A DNA stretch of 64,000 nucleotides from Rs1 sp038900335. GTDB taxonomy: Bacteria; Pseudomonadota; Gammaproteobacteria; Pseudomonadales; Balneatricaceae. Positions 26,574 through 35,037 of the stretch are shown here, in pieces. The position numbers were made by a program, and so were the translations under genes. The stretch lies in contig JBBMRB010000004.1 of assembly GCA_038900335.1 (NCBI GenBank), forward strand, positions 223,325-287,324, given 5' to 3'. Below the pieces are notes generated by a model, which saw only the letters and a list, made by a program, of their open reading frames with translations, was not told the DNA's origin and did no database searches. Each line of letters begins with the position of its first letter. The stretch's first letter is position 1.

Positions 26574-26804
26574 ATGAATTCACTTATATTGATTTTGATA
26601 TCCTTTGTCGGATCTTGGTATTTATATGAGCCGCACTCAGATGATTTGGTCACTGATAGCTTGTGCGCTTTGGTGCTGTTTGTATCGTTTATTGCTTTAC
26701 TGATTTGGATTTTTAATCGTGTTAGAAAAAGCTCAGGTAGTGGTGACAATAGCAGTTGGTTCGATAATGATGGCTCAGGTGGAGATGGTGGTGGCTGCGA
26801 TTGA
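26574..26804 (+). CDS. small membrane protein with Gly/Asp-rich tail
   Basis: I do not recognise a family. This 76-residue protein has two hydrophobic segments (LILILISFVGSWYLY and ALVLFVSFIALLIWIF) and an extended tail of Ser, Gly, Asp and Asn that ends GSGGDGGGCD. The AGGAAGG at 26564-26570 decides the ATG at 26574 over an upstream TTG at 26556. It stands alone between a terminator and the GFA gene. Confidence 0.65.
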   Translation: MNSLILILISFVGSWYLYEPHSDDLVTDSLCALVLFVSFIALLIWIFNRVRKSSGSGDNSSWFDNDGSGGDGGGCD

Positions 26805-26887
26805 TGATATATCTAATGATATATGATCAGTGCCATCATATCAGTGATGTATGAATTTATGTTTAACCTATGAAAGGTGATGTGTTT

Positions 26888-27295
26888 ATGTATTTAGGGC
26901 AGTGCTTGTGTGGAGATGTGAAGATAAAAATTCATGGGCAGATAACAGATATTATCCATTGTCACTGTTCTTTGTGTCGAAAGAACAGCGGTACGGCATT
27001 TGCGACCAACGGGTTTATCAATGCCATTGATTTGGAATTTATTTCAGGTGAGGACGGTTTGAGTACCTTTGTGTTTAAACCAGGTAAGAATCGACATTTT
27101 TGTCGTCATTGTGGCTCTCCTGTATATAGTTCTAATGAACAAGATCCTAGCCGTTATCGGTTGAGATTAGGTATTGTTGAGTGCGATATTTCGCAGCGGC
27201 CTATATCTCATAATTTTGTGTCATCAAAAGCAAACTGGGAAGATCTCGATGCTAAGCTGCCAAGGTATGATGGGTTTGAGCCCTCTCGATACTAA
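26888..27295 (+). CDS. GFA/CENP-V family zinc-binding protein
   Basis: This 135-residue protein starts MYLGQCLCGDVKI. Metal ligands follow the glutathione-dependent formaldehyde-activating (GFA) fold: CLC, CHCSLC and CRHCGSPVY. Proteins of this fold bind one or two zinc ions, and many are annotated as S-(hydroxymethyl)glutathione synthase without proof. An ATG also lies at 26870, but AAAGGTGAT at 26872-26880 suits the second ATG and the family start. Confidence 0.85.
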   Translation: MYLGQCLCGDVKIKIHGQITDIIHCHCSLCRKNSGTAFATNGFINAIDLEFISGEDGLSTFVFKPGKNRHFCRHCGSPVYSSNEQDPSRYRLRLGIVECDISQRPISHNFVSSKANWEDLDAKLPRYDGFEPSRY

Positions 27296-27420
27296 ATAGT
27301 AAATAAGCTTCACAATAAAAGCTAATTCAATAGGTTAAGAGTAAGCATTTAGTAATGACTGTTTTGTGCAGGGTATAATGTCATTAATTCAAGCAATCTA
27401 ATTAAAGTTAGGCAGTTTAT

Positions 27421-28020
27421 ATGAGTGAGAAATCAGTATTCCAGTTGGTGTTAGGTGATGATTGGGATCGTTTGGGTAGTATTATTCGTCGTCATTATTT
27501 TCTTAAGCCTAAATCTGTAGATTATATTTGCGTGTCGGGTAAAATGTCACAAATACACCACTCTAACGTGGCCAAACTATTAATACCTTTTGGTTTGTTG
27601 TTTGGTGCGCTTGTCCCTTATAGGGGTAAGGATATTGCCGTTGATGTCCATTACACATCTAAACCTAATAATGGCAACCTATACTGGGATAGAGTATTTA
27701 AGTTTCGCCGTGGTGATTTTCATTTCAAATCCTATATGGAACCGGTGAAACAAGGTGAAGTTATTGAGTTTGTTCGCTTTGGTATAGGTATTCGTTTAAA
27801 CGTTAGCGCTGAACAGGGCGCTTTGGTTTTTCGTGATGTTGGTTATATTTGGCGTGTACTTGGCTGTGATATCCCCATCCCAGGGCGTTGGTTAATGGGT
27901 AAGGTGTACGTAGAAGAGCGGCCAATTGATGAGCGCTTCTTTTCGATGAAAATGACATTAGAACACCCTTTACTAGGTGCCTTATTTACCTATAGAGGTG
28001 TTTTTGAGCTAAATCAATAG
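27421..28020 (+). CDS. DUF4166-domain protein
   Basis: This 199-residue protein is soluble and has no signal peptide. It begins with FQLVLGDDWDRLGSIIRRHY, has GALVPYRGKDIAVDVHY, then YWDRVFKF and a final LEHPLLGALFTYRGVFEL. This is the layout of DUF4166, which elsewhere is often fused to or placed beside redox or saccharopine dehydrogenase-like proteins. The function is unknown. Confidence 0.75.
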   Translation: MSEKSVFQLVLGDDWDRLGSIIRRHYFLKPKSVDYICVSGKMSQIHHSNVAKLLIPFGLLFGALVPYRGKDIAVDVHYTSKPNNGNLYWDRVFKFRRGDFHFKSYMEPVKQGEVIEFVRFGIGIRLNVSAEQGALVFRDVGYIWRVLGCDIPIPGRWLMGKVYVEERPIDERFFSMKMTLEHPLLGALFTYRGVFELNQ

Positions 28021-28149
28021 TGCTGTTATAACATGGAATCTATTTGAAAGTTTATTGAAAACAGCCATCAGCTTGCAGATTCGTTGACCTTGCTTAGCCC
28101 CTTGGGTAACATGTTCAAAATCAATAAATTACAGTAATACGGCGCCATT

Positions 28150-31100
28150 ATGAAACTGATAAAGCAGATAAAACTCTCTTTTAAAGAAGGTAACTCTGAC
28201 AAAGTATATGAAGTTGACCTGTGTGAGTTATCTCGTGTCGATGATGAGCGCTATTTTGTTAATTTTCGTTACGGTCGTCGTGGTAGTAAGCTAAGAGAGG
28301 GCACTAAAACTGCAGAGCCTTGCTCATTACAACAGGCAAATAAACTGTTTGATAGTGTCATTATTGCTAAAACTAGCAAAGGTTATATTGATGAATCAAA
28401 TAAAGACAATGTTAACCGCGCAAAGGTAGAGCCTGAGCAGCCGGCATTAACAGCATCCTTATCAATAATAGCTAAGCTTGAGAGTGAGAAAAACTCTAAG
28501 CAGCGTGCGCGCTATATTTGGCGCTTAGGCGAAATCGCTGATGAAAGTAGTATCCAAGCAATATCAAGCGGCGTTTTAAAAGGGCATTGGTTAGAGGATT
28601 ATTCTATTGCCTGGGCACTTGGCCGTATTGGCGATAACAAAGCCTTAGCTATTATCGATAAGCTGATAAACTCTCACAATAAAGTTGTGCAAAGCTTAGC
28701 CGTAGAAGTGCAGTTGTTGCTAATGTCGCAACAGCAGCGTGATAGCTACTTAGCTGAGGTCTCACAAAAACTGCCCCAACAGCTAAGAAAGATCATTAGT
28801 GAACACTCATCAAATGAGCAGAGCGTTAGCCCACTAACGGCTTTGTTATTGCAGTGGTTTGGGCAAAAAATAGCCACTCACAACACGTCATTAACACAGC
28901 TTTATCAATTAAGTTTAGGCAATCAAACCTTAAAATCAGCGCTAGTTAAGGTGATGACTGTGATTGCTTTTGAACCCGGTTATTTTAAGGGTATTCGCCA
29001 TATCTTTAAAATGGCGGAACTACGTTTAGATGCACAAATGTTTGGTACGCTAACTCAGCAGTTTGAAACTAATAAAGCTTTTTTTGATGCCTCATGGGGT
29101 TGGCATTATGATAGAAAAACCTATGAAAACTTCAACGTAAAAGATGAGCAGCTTAAAGACGATAGCCGGCTCGCCTATTCAGCACAAACACGTCACTACC
29201 TCAGAAGACGTAGTTGGCGCAGTTTAAAGCGTTTAGCGCAGTTAGATGATGAGCACTACCTGCACATGGCAATCGGCATACTGTTAGCCGTTACTGATGA
29301 TGCTGCAGGTGAGCCAAAGACAAGTCACTATTACGGCTGGGATTCAGATAGCGGTAAGTATGATATTGTACGAGCGAATCACTACGGCCATTTTGCAGGC
29401 TTACTGGCCTTTAATCATATTATTCATGGCAACAGTACTAGCTTTAAGCTCAATAGTGGCCGCACTGCTTGGCTACAAATAAATGATAAAGATAATGACA
29501 TGCGCCATGAAAGTTATGGCCAATTGTGGGATAAAAAGCCTGAGTTACTCATTGATTTACTAGTGCAAAGCCATTGTCAGGCAGTGCACATATTTGCGTT
29601 AAACATTATTAAAGACCATTCACACCTCAATGCGACGCTAACACCGCAAACCTTGATTACTCTGTTAAAATCGCCTTATCTATTGACTCAAAACTTTGCT
29701 CTAACAGTTATTGAGCAGCAACTCAATGAGCTAGGCTTTGTCAAAGCGTTAGTGTTAGCACTAGCGCAGTGTGAATTAGAAAAAGCGCAGCAATTAGCGA
29801 TAGAGCAGTTAAATAGTAATGAGCTGCAATGGCTAGATGATCTGGATATTATCGCTAGCCTTGTGATATCGCCTTCAGCATTGGTACAACAATGGTTTTA
29901 TCATAATATTAGTACGTTAACACTTGGTTTGGATGATCAGCAAGTGTTGGCAAAACAACTGATGTCACATTGTTTACATGCGCATGAGCTCGCTATTGGG
30001 CAGTGTCAGCAGATACTGCGTTTTTTTAAAGAACAACTAAGCCAATACAGTTTAACGATTGATTTATTGTTGCTTGAAACATTCATTAGCCATCAACAGC
30101 GATGGGTACAGCAATTAGGTGCTGGCTTATTGCTGCTAAATGCAGCGTCTTATAAAGACATCCCCGCTAAATTAAAGGCAGACATAACATCATCGCAATA
30201 TGATGAAGTTAGGGCGCTCGCCATTGCGTTACTCGCTAAACAGAGTATCAGTGAGCTGGTTGCGCAAACCCATACAATTGTCGATTTATACTATAATGCT
30301 GATGAGCAAGTCAGGGCTGCTATATGTACATTAGTAGAGCAATCATGCGAAAGCAGTACTGAATTTGCCCAAGGCTGTTTCGATGCACTCATCGATTTAT
30401 CATTTAAAGCAGAAGTTAAAGATGGTCAGCACTTAGCACTAGAGCAGTTGTGTTTAAATATTATCAACAGTAGCGCCAATTTAGCAGATAAAGGCTTGAT
30501 TTGGCGATTGCTGCAAGCACAATCTAAAGCGGCTAAACAAATAGGTTGCGAATTACTCGTTAGGCACTCGCCATTACTATTTAGTGTTAATCAGTGGGCG
30601 CTGTTGGCTAAACACAGTCATAAACGCGTTAGGCTGTGGTGCCAATCAGCGTATTTAGCGCATCCTGATGATATTAAAAACAATGTAAAAGAGGCGATGA
30701 CTATTCTAGATTCGCCTTGGTTAGACGCCAGAGAATTTGCAATTAACTACTTTAGAGAGCACTTTAACGATGATCAGTGGCAGGCAGATTTAATTATTTA
30801 TGTCTGTGATAATTATCGTGATGATGTGCAGGCCTTTGGCCGTGAAATGCTGCAGCGCTTTTTTCAAGAACAGCAGGGCGAGCACTATTTATTACAGTTG
30901 AGCCAGCATCCCACTGAAAATGTACAATTATTCGCCAGTAATTTCTTGGCTGATTATGCCGCGAATAAACCTGAGGTAATCGTGCGCTTGCGACACTATT
31001 TTATTACCGTTCTATCACTCGTCAATCGCGGGCGTATTTGTAAAGATAGAGTATACAAATTCTTATTGCAGCAGGCGTTGCTTGATCATCGTGTCGCCCA

Positions 31101-31260
31101 ACTTGTCGCTGATATTTTTTCACGCCAGAGTATTACTTCAATCATTAAAGATAAGTCTTTTTTACTGCGCTCGATGCTTAAGTTGCAAACTTTGTATCCG
31201 GATTTATCATTCCCATTAGCATACGTCAAAAAGCCGATCTGGCAAAAAACACAGGGTTAA
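28150..31260 (+). CDS. WGR-domain plus HEAT/ARM-repeat protein of a retron system
   Basis: This very long protein (1036 residues) starts with a WGR domain (about 1-80, core YFVNFRYGRRGSKLREG), a small domain known from PARPs and bacterial MolR-like proteins. The rest is almost all paired helices of HEAT/ARM type, starting near 115-190 (RYIWRLGEIADESS, WLEDYSIAWALGRIGDNKA) and continuing to the end. There is no signal peptide and no enzymatic motif that I can see. The SWIM gene follows after one base, and the retron RNA and RT come next. By position it is the ARM component of a type XIII-like retron and would be a partner or effector scaffold. Confidence 0.88.
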   Translation: MKLIKQIKLSFKEGNSDKVYEVDLCELSRVDDERYFVNFRYGRRGSKLREGTKTAEPCSLQQANKLFDSVIIAKTSKGYIDESNKDNVNRAKVEPEQPALTASLSIIAKLESEKNSKQRARYIWRLGEIADESSIQAISSGVLKGHWLEDYSIAWALGRIGDNKALAIIDKLINSHNKVVQSLAVEVQLLLMSQQQRDSYLAEVSQKLPQQLRKIISEHSSNEQSVSPLTALLLQWFGQKIATHNTSLTQLYQLSLGNQTLKSALVKVMTVIAFEPGYFKGIRHIFKMAELRLDAQMFGTLTQQFETNKAFFDASWGWHYDRKTYENFNVKDEQLKDDSRLAYSAQTRHYLRRRSWRSLKRLAQLDDEHYLHMAIGILLAVTDDAAGEPKTSHYYGWDSDSGKYDIVRANHYGHFAGLLAFNHIIHGNSTSFKLNSGRTAWLQINDKDNDMRHESYGQLWDKKPELLIDLLVQSHCQAVHIFALNIIKDHSHLNATLTPQTLITLLKSPYLLTQNFALTVIEQQLNELGFVKALVLALAQCELEKAQQLAIEQLNSNELQWLDDLDIIASLVISPSALVQQWFYHNISTLTLGLDDQQVLAKQLMSHCLHAHELAIGQCQQILRFFKEQLSQYSLTIDLLLLETFISHQQRWVQQLGAGLLLLNAASYKDIPAKLKADITSSQYDEVRALAIALLAKQSISELVAQTHTIVDLYYNADEQVRAAICTLVEQSCESSTEFAQGCFDALIDLSFKAEVKDGQHLALEQLCLNIINSSANLADKGLIWRLLQAQSKAAKQIGCELLVRHSPLLFSVNQWALLAKHSHKRVRLWCQSAYLAHPDDIKNNVKEAMTILDSPWLDAREFAINYFREHFNDDQWQADLIIYVCDNYRDDVQAFGREMLQRFFQEQQGEHYLLQLSQHPTENVQLFASNFLADYAANKPEVIVRLRHYFITVLSLVNRGRICKDRVYKFLLQQALLDHRVAQLVADIFSRQSITSIIKDKSFLLRSMLKLQTLYPDLSFPLAYVKKPIWQKTQG

Positions 31261-31261
31261 C

Positions 31262-32929
31262 ATGCAATTTACCTACCAATATAAAGGCAATAGCCAAGTC
31301 GCTAGTGATGTTAACCAATCGAGTGTCAGTTTTGCTCCAGATAGCTTGCGCAAGCCAACATTTTTTGTCGCTACATTAAAGCAGGGGCTCGCTTTTCGAG
31401 AAGCTATTTCTGCTCTACACCAAGTCGTCGTCTGTGATATGCGTTTTCAGCCGCGTGATAAAAGCGACTATGAGCAGTGGCTTGCTCAAATGCAAGAGCA
31501 GCTATTAGCAGAGTTTATTAGCAAAGGTACTCAGGCAAAAGATAAGTTAGAGCGCGTTAAGCATGAGCTTAGCCAATTGAACAAACAAAGTAGTGAGCTG
31601 CTCGCACCGTATTATAAAGCTCAAAGTCAATATTTTAACTATCTATACCAACATGATATGGATGCATGGTGGGTATTGGACCCAGTCATCACGGTTAACC
31701 CAGATGAGGTGTTCTTTGAATGTTTTTCAGAGGATGAAAGCAGTTACGGTAAGTTAAGCTGTCGTTATGAGGTGTTTGAAAAAATAACGGATTTTGAGTG
31801 CGGCACTACTAATATCGATTATTCGCAGGGTTTGTATGAGCAATTTCAGCAAATTCGAGATTATAAAAAAACTCAGCTGATCATTGACCCCGATGGTTTT
31901 AAAATTCAAACAGCTGATGGCGACAGTTTTGAAGAGAAAAAAATAGATTTACCTGATAGCTGGATCAGAGGCTTTTTACAAGTTAGCTCAGCGATGACTA
32001 TGCCAATGGTGGCGATTGACTTACAACCGATGGATATCCACAATATTTGTCAGATGTTAAGGCGTCATAAAGAGCGAGTGGGGCCGCGCTCAATGCGTTT
32101 TGTCTTAACGCCAGGCCACCGTGTTAAAATTATTTTTGAGCCATGGGGTTATGAGCTAATATGTCGACGCTCTATTTATCAAGGTAGCACTGAGCAAACG
32201 GTTCGAGTGTGGGGGCGCAGGCGCATTCATATATTAGAGCGTCTAATACCACTAGCGGATAAATTTACATTGCACTTATTAGGTGATGGTATGCCATCGT
32301 TTTATATAGCAGATCTTGGCGATTTATCTTTTACTCTAGGTTTATCAGGTTGGTCTGCTAATGATTGGTCAAAAATGGCTAATTTTGATTTGATGGCAGC
32401 ACGCTCAGAGGTTGATGATATTACGGCTAGCAGTATCTATCAGGCTCTATTATCACAATGGGTTGCTAGTGCTGAACAATTGAGTAAAGCGACGGGTTTT
32501 GATCGAGTGACAGTCACAACGGCGCTGGCAAAATATGCGCAACACGGCCAAGTGCTCTATGACCTTAGCCAGGGCTTGTACCGAATAAGAGAGTTGAGCC
32601 GTGAACCGCTTGATATGTCAGTGTTGCGCTTTAGTAATGAAAGAGAAGCGTTAGCACAGCGCTTTGTTGATGCACAATTAGCGACACTGCAAACACCGAG
32701 TGAGTATAACGGTGGTATCAGTTTACACGGCGAAGTGCTCGATAATGCTGTTTGTTATCAATCGACATTAACCATAGATAGCGATTTTAGAATCAGTGCG
32801 GCGAGTTGCCACTGTCATTTTTATCATCAAAATAAATTACGTAAAGGGCCTTGTGAGCACATGATCGCCTTGCGTCTATTATTTAACCAAAGCGTTAAAG
32901 CCAATAAAAACAATGGTATCGATCGATGA
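31262..32929 (+). CDS. winged-helix plus SWIM zinc-finger protein of a retron system
   Basis: This is a 555-residue protein. The first 370 residues have no domain that I recognise. A winged-helix-like stretch follows (about 390-450: IYQALLSQWVASAEQLSKA, DRVTVTTALAKYAQHG, then LYRIREL). The C-terminus has a SWIM zinc finger, CxC then CxH, seen in ASCHCHFYH and GPCEHMIALRLL near 520-545. SWIM domains bind nucleic acid or protein. With the HEAT gene one base upstream and the RNA and RT downstream it fits the WHSWIM subunit of type XIII retrons. Confidence 0.88.
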   Translation: MQFTYQYKGNSQVASDVNQSSVSFAPDSLRKPTFFVATLKQGLAFREAISALHQVVVCDMRFQPRDKSDYEQWLAQMQEQLLAEFISKGTQAKDKLERVKHELSQLNKQSSELLAPYYKAQSQYFNYLYQHDMDAWWVLDPVITVNPDEVFFECFSEDESSYGKLSCRYEVFEKITDFECGTTNIDYSQGLYEQFQQIRDYKKTQLIIDPDGFKIQTADGDSFEEKKIDLPDSWIRGFLQVSSAMTMPMVAIDLQPMDIHNICQMLRRHKERVGPRSMRFVLTPGHRVKIIFEPWGYELICRRSIYQGSTEQTVRVWGRRRIHILERLIPLADKFTLHLLGDGMPSFYIADLGDLSFTLGLSGWSANDWSKMANFDLMAARSEVDDITASSIYQALLSQWVASAEQLSKATGFDRVTVTTALAKYAQHGQVLYDLSQGLYRIRELSREPLDMSVLRFSNEREALAQRFVDAQLATLQTPSEYNGGISLHGEVLDNAVCYQSTLTIDSDFRISAASCHCHFYHQNKLRKGPCEHMIALRLLFNQSVKANKNNGIDR

Positions 32930-32934
32930 AAATG

Positions 32935-32963
32935 TTTATCTCGATATTTGAATTTGTTACAAT
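32935..32963 (+). promoter_or_regulatory. candidate promoter of the retron RNA
   Basis: An extended -10, TGT followed by TACAAT (32958-32963), lies just after the SWIM gene stop. Initiation about seven bases further on would fall at 32970, exactly the first base of the a1 segment of the RNA. The -35 (TTTATC, 32935-32940) is weak, as is common with extended -10 promoters. Confidence 0.55.
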
Positions 32964-32969
32964 CAAAAC

Positions 32970-33201
32970 AAGCAGTAGCGTGTATGTTCTACCTTGCAAA
33001 GCGGATGGTGTTTCGCCATTCTTGTACATAGACTATCCACGCGTCACTGGCTCAATCTTTACTGGGCCGTATGTCACCACCTATCACTATTGCGGTATGG
33101 CTTTGTTAAAGCCAATGAGTGATAGGTGGTGCATACGGCGTCGAGTTGATTGCGCCAGTGCTAAGAGTTCTACGAAGGGATCTTCGTGCGCGCTACTGCT
33201 T
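32970..33201 (+). ncRNA. retron msr-msd non-coding RNA
   Basis: The ends are complementary: a1 AAGCAGTAGCG (32970-32980) pairs with a2 CGCTACTGCTT (33191-33201), and three more pairs (two G-U) extend it. AGCG at the end of a1 is a candidate branching-guanosine site. A small msr hairpin lies near 33004-33021. The msd is a nested stem: CACTGGC (33045-33051) with GCCAGTG (33154-33160), GCCGTATG (33066-33073) with CATACGGC (33132-33139), and a 14-bp perfect stem (33075-33088 with 33118-33131). An inner 7-bp hairpin is at 33098-33114. A further hairpin, ACGAAG-GGAT-CTTCGT (33172-33187), precedes a2. The RT gene starts 70 bases after a2. Confidence 0.88.
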
Positions 33202-33271
33202 TCTTTTCTTTGTTTGTGTTCCCCCGTTATGATAAAAAACTGCAATGTTAAACAACTAGCTGGGGTGAGTT

Positions 33272-34996
33272 ATGCCTGATAATCAGCCAGAAAAACTCAC
33301 TCGCCAACAAATTTATCAACAAATTCGTAATAGCAGCAAAGACGAATATATTTTAAGTGAAATGATTCGCTTAGGTTTTTGGCATTCTAAAGAAGAAAAG
33401 CCATCCCTTACCCAAGCCTTTTTACAAAGGCGTCAAGAGCTGCAAGTTGAATTACGAGAACTGGGTCGCGAATTATCGCTATATGAAAACCCAGAGTTAG
33501 CGCTCAAAGAACTGCATAAACACCGCAAACAACAGGCACTTAAAAAGCGGGAGCAAAGCAAGCGTGATCGCAACCGAGCGCGCTACCAGAAAGCGAAGGC
33601 TTGGTATGATCAATACTTAACAAATATCAGTTACTTAGGTGAGGGTATTTCGTTTGGCTTAGCTCGCAGCGATGCTGATCATGCTAGATTAAAAAATCAG
33701 CAACTACCCATGATAGAAAGCTCACAAGCACTTGCTCAAGCAATGGGCATTACAATTAATGAGCTGCGGTTTTTATCGTTCAAACGCAGTGTCAGTAAAA
33801 TATCGCATTACCAACATTTTCAAGTACCAAAGAAAACAGGCGGGGTTCGTGATATAGCAGCACCGATGCCAAGGCTTAAGCGTGCTCAATATTGGATACT
33901 TGAGAACATTCTGGATGTTATCAATATCAATGATGCGGCTCACGGTTTTGCTAAAGAGCGCTCTATTGTTTCTAACGCCGCTAATCATGTCAATAAAGAT
34001 GTGGTTATTAACGTCGATCTAGAGAATTTTTTCCCAAGTGTTACCTTTGCACGTATCAAAGGGGTGTTTAGCGCCTTAGGTTATAGTGAGCATATCGCCA
34101 CAGTGTTAGCAGCACTTTGTAGTCAAGCTGATCAAGATATTGTCGCGCTAGATGGTGAGCGCTTTTATGTTGATAAAGCTAAACCTTGTTTGCCGCAAGG
34201 CGCACCGACTAGCCCTGCTATTAGCAATATACTGTGTAGAAAACTAGATAGACGCATGCAAGATGTCACTAAAACATTAGGTTTTAGCTATTCACGCTAT
34301 GCCGATGATCTTACTTTTTCTGCTGATAATATCGATGATAGTAAGATTAAAAAGTTGTTTTGGCGTATCAACGGTATCTTAAAGGATGAGAGCTTTAAGC
34401 TTAATCACAGTAAAACACGGATTATGCGCAAGCATTGTAGGCAAGAGGTGACAGGAGTTGTGGTCAACCAGAAATTATCGGTTGATCGTAAAACACTACG
34501 CAAATTTAGAGCTTTATTACACCAAATGGATAAGCAGGGTATCGCTGATAAACACTGGGGAAATGGCGAGTTATTCGCCTCTATTACCGGTTATGCTAAT
34601 TTTGTTACCATGGTAGATATTGAAAAAGGCACTAAGCTTCAAAAGCAAGTTGTGCATCTAAAGCGTAAATACCAGCACCATGTAAAGCCTGGTAAAATAC
34701 TTGAGCTGAACAAAAAGTTATTTAGAGCAAAAGCAGCAGCAGGTTTGCCAGCGCGTGATGATTGGTGGCAAGCGCAAGCTAAATTAGCACCTGTATTGCA
34801 GCATACTGCAATACAGCTAAGGGAGCATAAAAAGCAACAGCGGGATGCAGCGAAAGCAGTTGAGCAAGAACAGGCGCGAGAGCACGATCAGCAAGAGATT
34901 GCAGATGACGCTAAAAAGCCTAGAAAGATCAGTAATGCAACGCTTGTTTTTTATGTTATTTGGGCTGTTTGCGTTTACCTATACTGGCGTTCTTGA
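33272..34996 (+). CDS. retron reverse transcriptase
   Basis: This is a retron/group II-like RT of 574 residues that would copy the msd part of the adjacent RNA into RNA-linked DNA. Motif A is INVDLENFFPSV (Asp near 249), motif B LPQGAPTSPAISN, catalytic YADD near 343-346, and VTGVVVN near 395, the last typical of retron RTs. Before the RT domain there are about 165 residues, including a Lys/Arg-rich helical stretch (HRKQQALKKREQSKRDRNRA). The end is a Gln/Lys-rich helix and a hydrophobic segment (LVFYVIWAVCVYLYW), like a membrane anchor. GGGGTGAG is just upstream of the ATG at 33272. Confidence 0.95.
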   Translation: MPDNQPEKLTRQQIYQQIRNSSKDEYILSEMIRLGFWHSKEEKPSLTQAFLQRRQELQVELRELGRELSLYENPELALKELHKHRKQQALKKREQSKRDRNRARYQKAKAWYDQYLTNISYLGEGISFGLARSDADHARLKNQQLPMIESSQALAQAMGITINELRFLSFKRSVSKISHYQHFQVPKKTGGVRDIAAPMPRLKRAQYWILENILDVININDAAHGFAKERSIVSNAANHVNKDVVINVDLENFFPSVTFARIKGVFSALGYSEHIATVLAALCSQADQDIVALDGERFYVDKAKPCLPQGAPTSPAISNILCRKLDRRMQDVTKTLGFSYSRYADDLTFSADNIDDSKIKKLFWRINGILKDESFKLNHSKTRIMRKHCRQEVTGVVVNQKLSVDRKTLRKFRALLHQMDKQGIADKHWGNGELFASITGYANFVTMVDIEKGTKLQKQVVHLKRKYQHHVKPGKILELNKKLFRAKAAAGLPARDDWWQAQAKLAPVLQHTAIQLREHKKQQRDAAKAVEQEQAREHDQQEIADDAKKPRKISNATLVFYVIWAVCVYLYWRS

Positions 34997-35037
34997 GAAT
35001 GTTCTTAGCTTAGTAATGTTTATTAAAGGGAAAGGTT

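Noticed and set aside
28150..31260. Calling the large gene a MolR molybdate regulator
   Set aside because: The WGR plus HEAT layout resembles proteins annotated MolR, but there are no molybdate genes nearby and the retron context explains the gene better.
32926..33279. 117-codon plus-strand ORF between the SWIM gene and the RT
   Set aside because: It covers the whole msr-msd RNA, including its long inverted repeats, and has no domain or plausible protein character. The ATGA overlap with the SWIM gene is a coincidence of the operon end.
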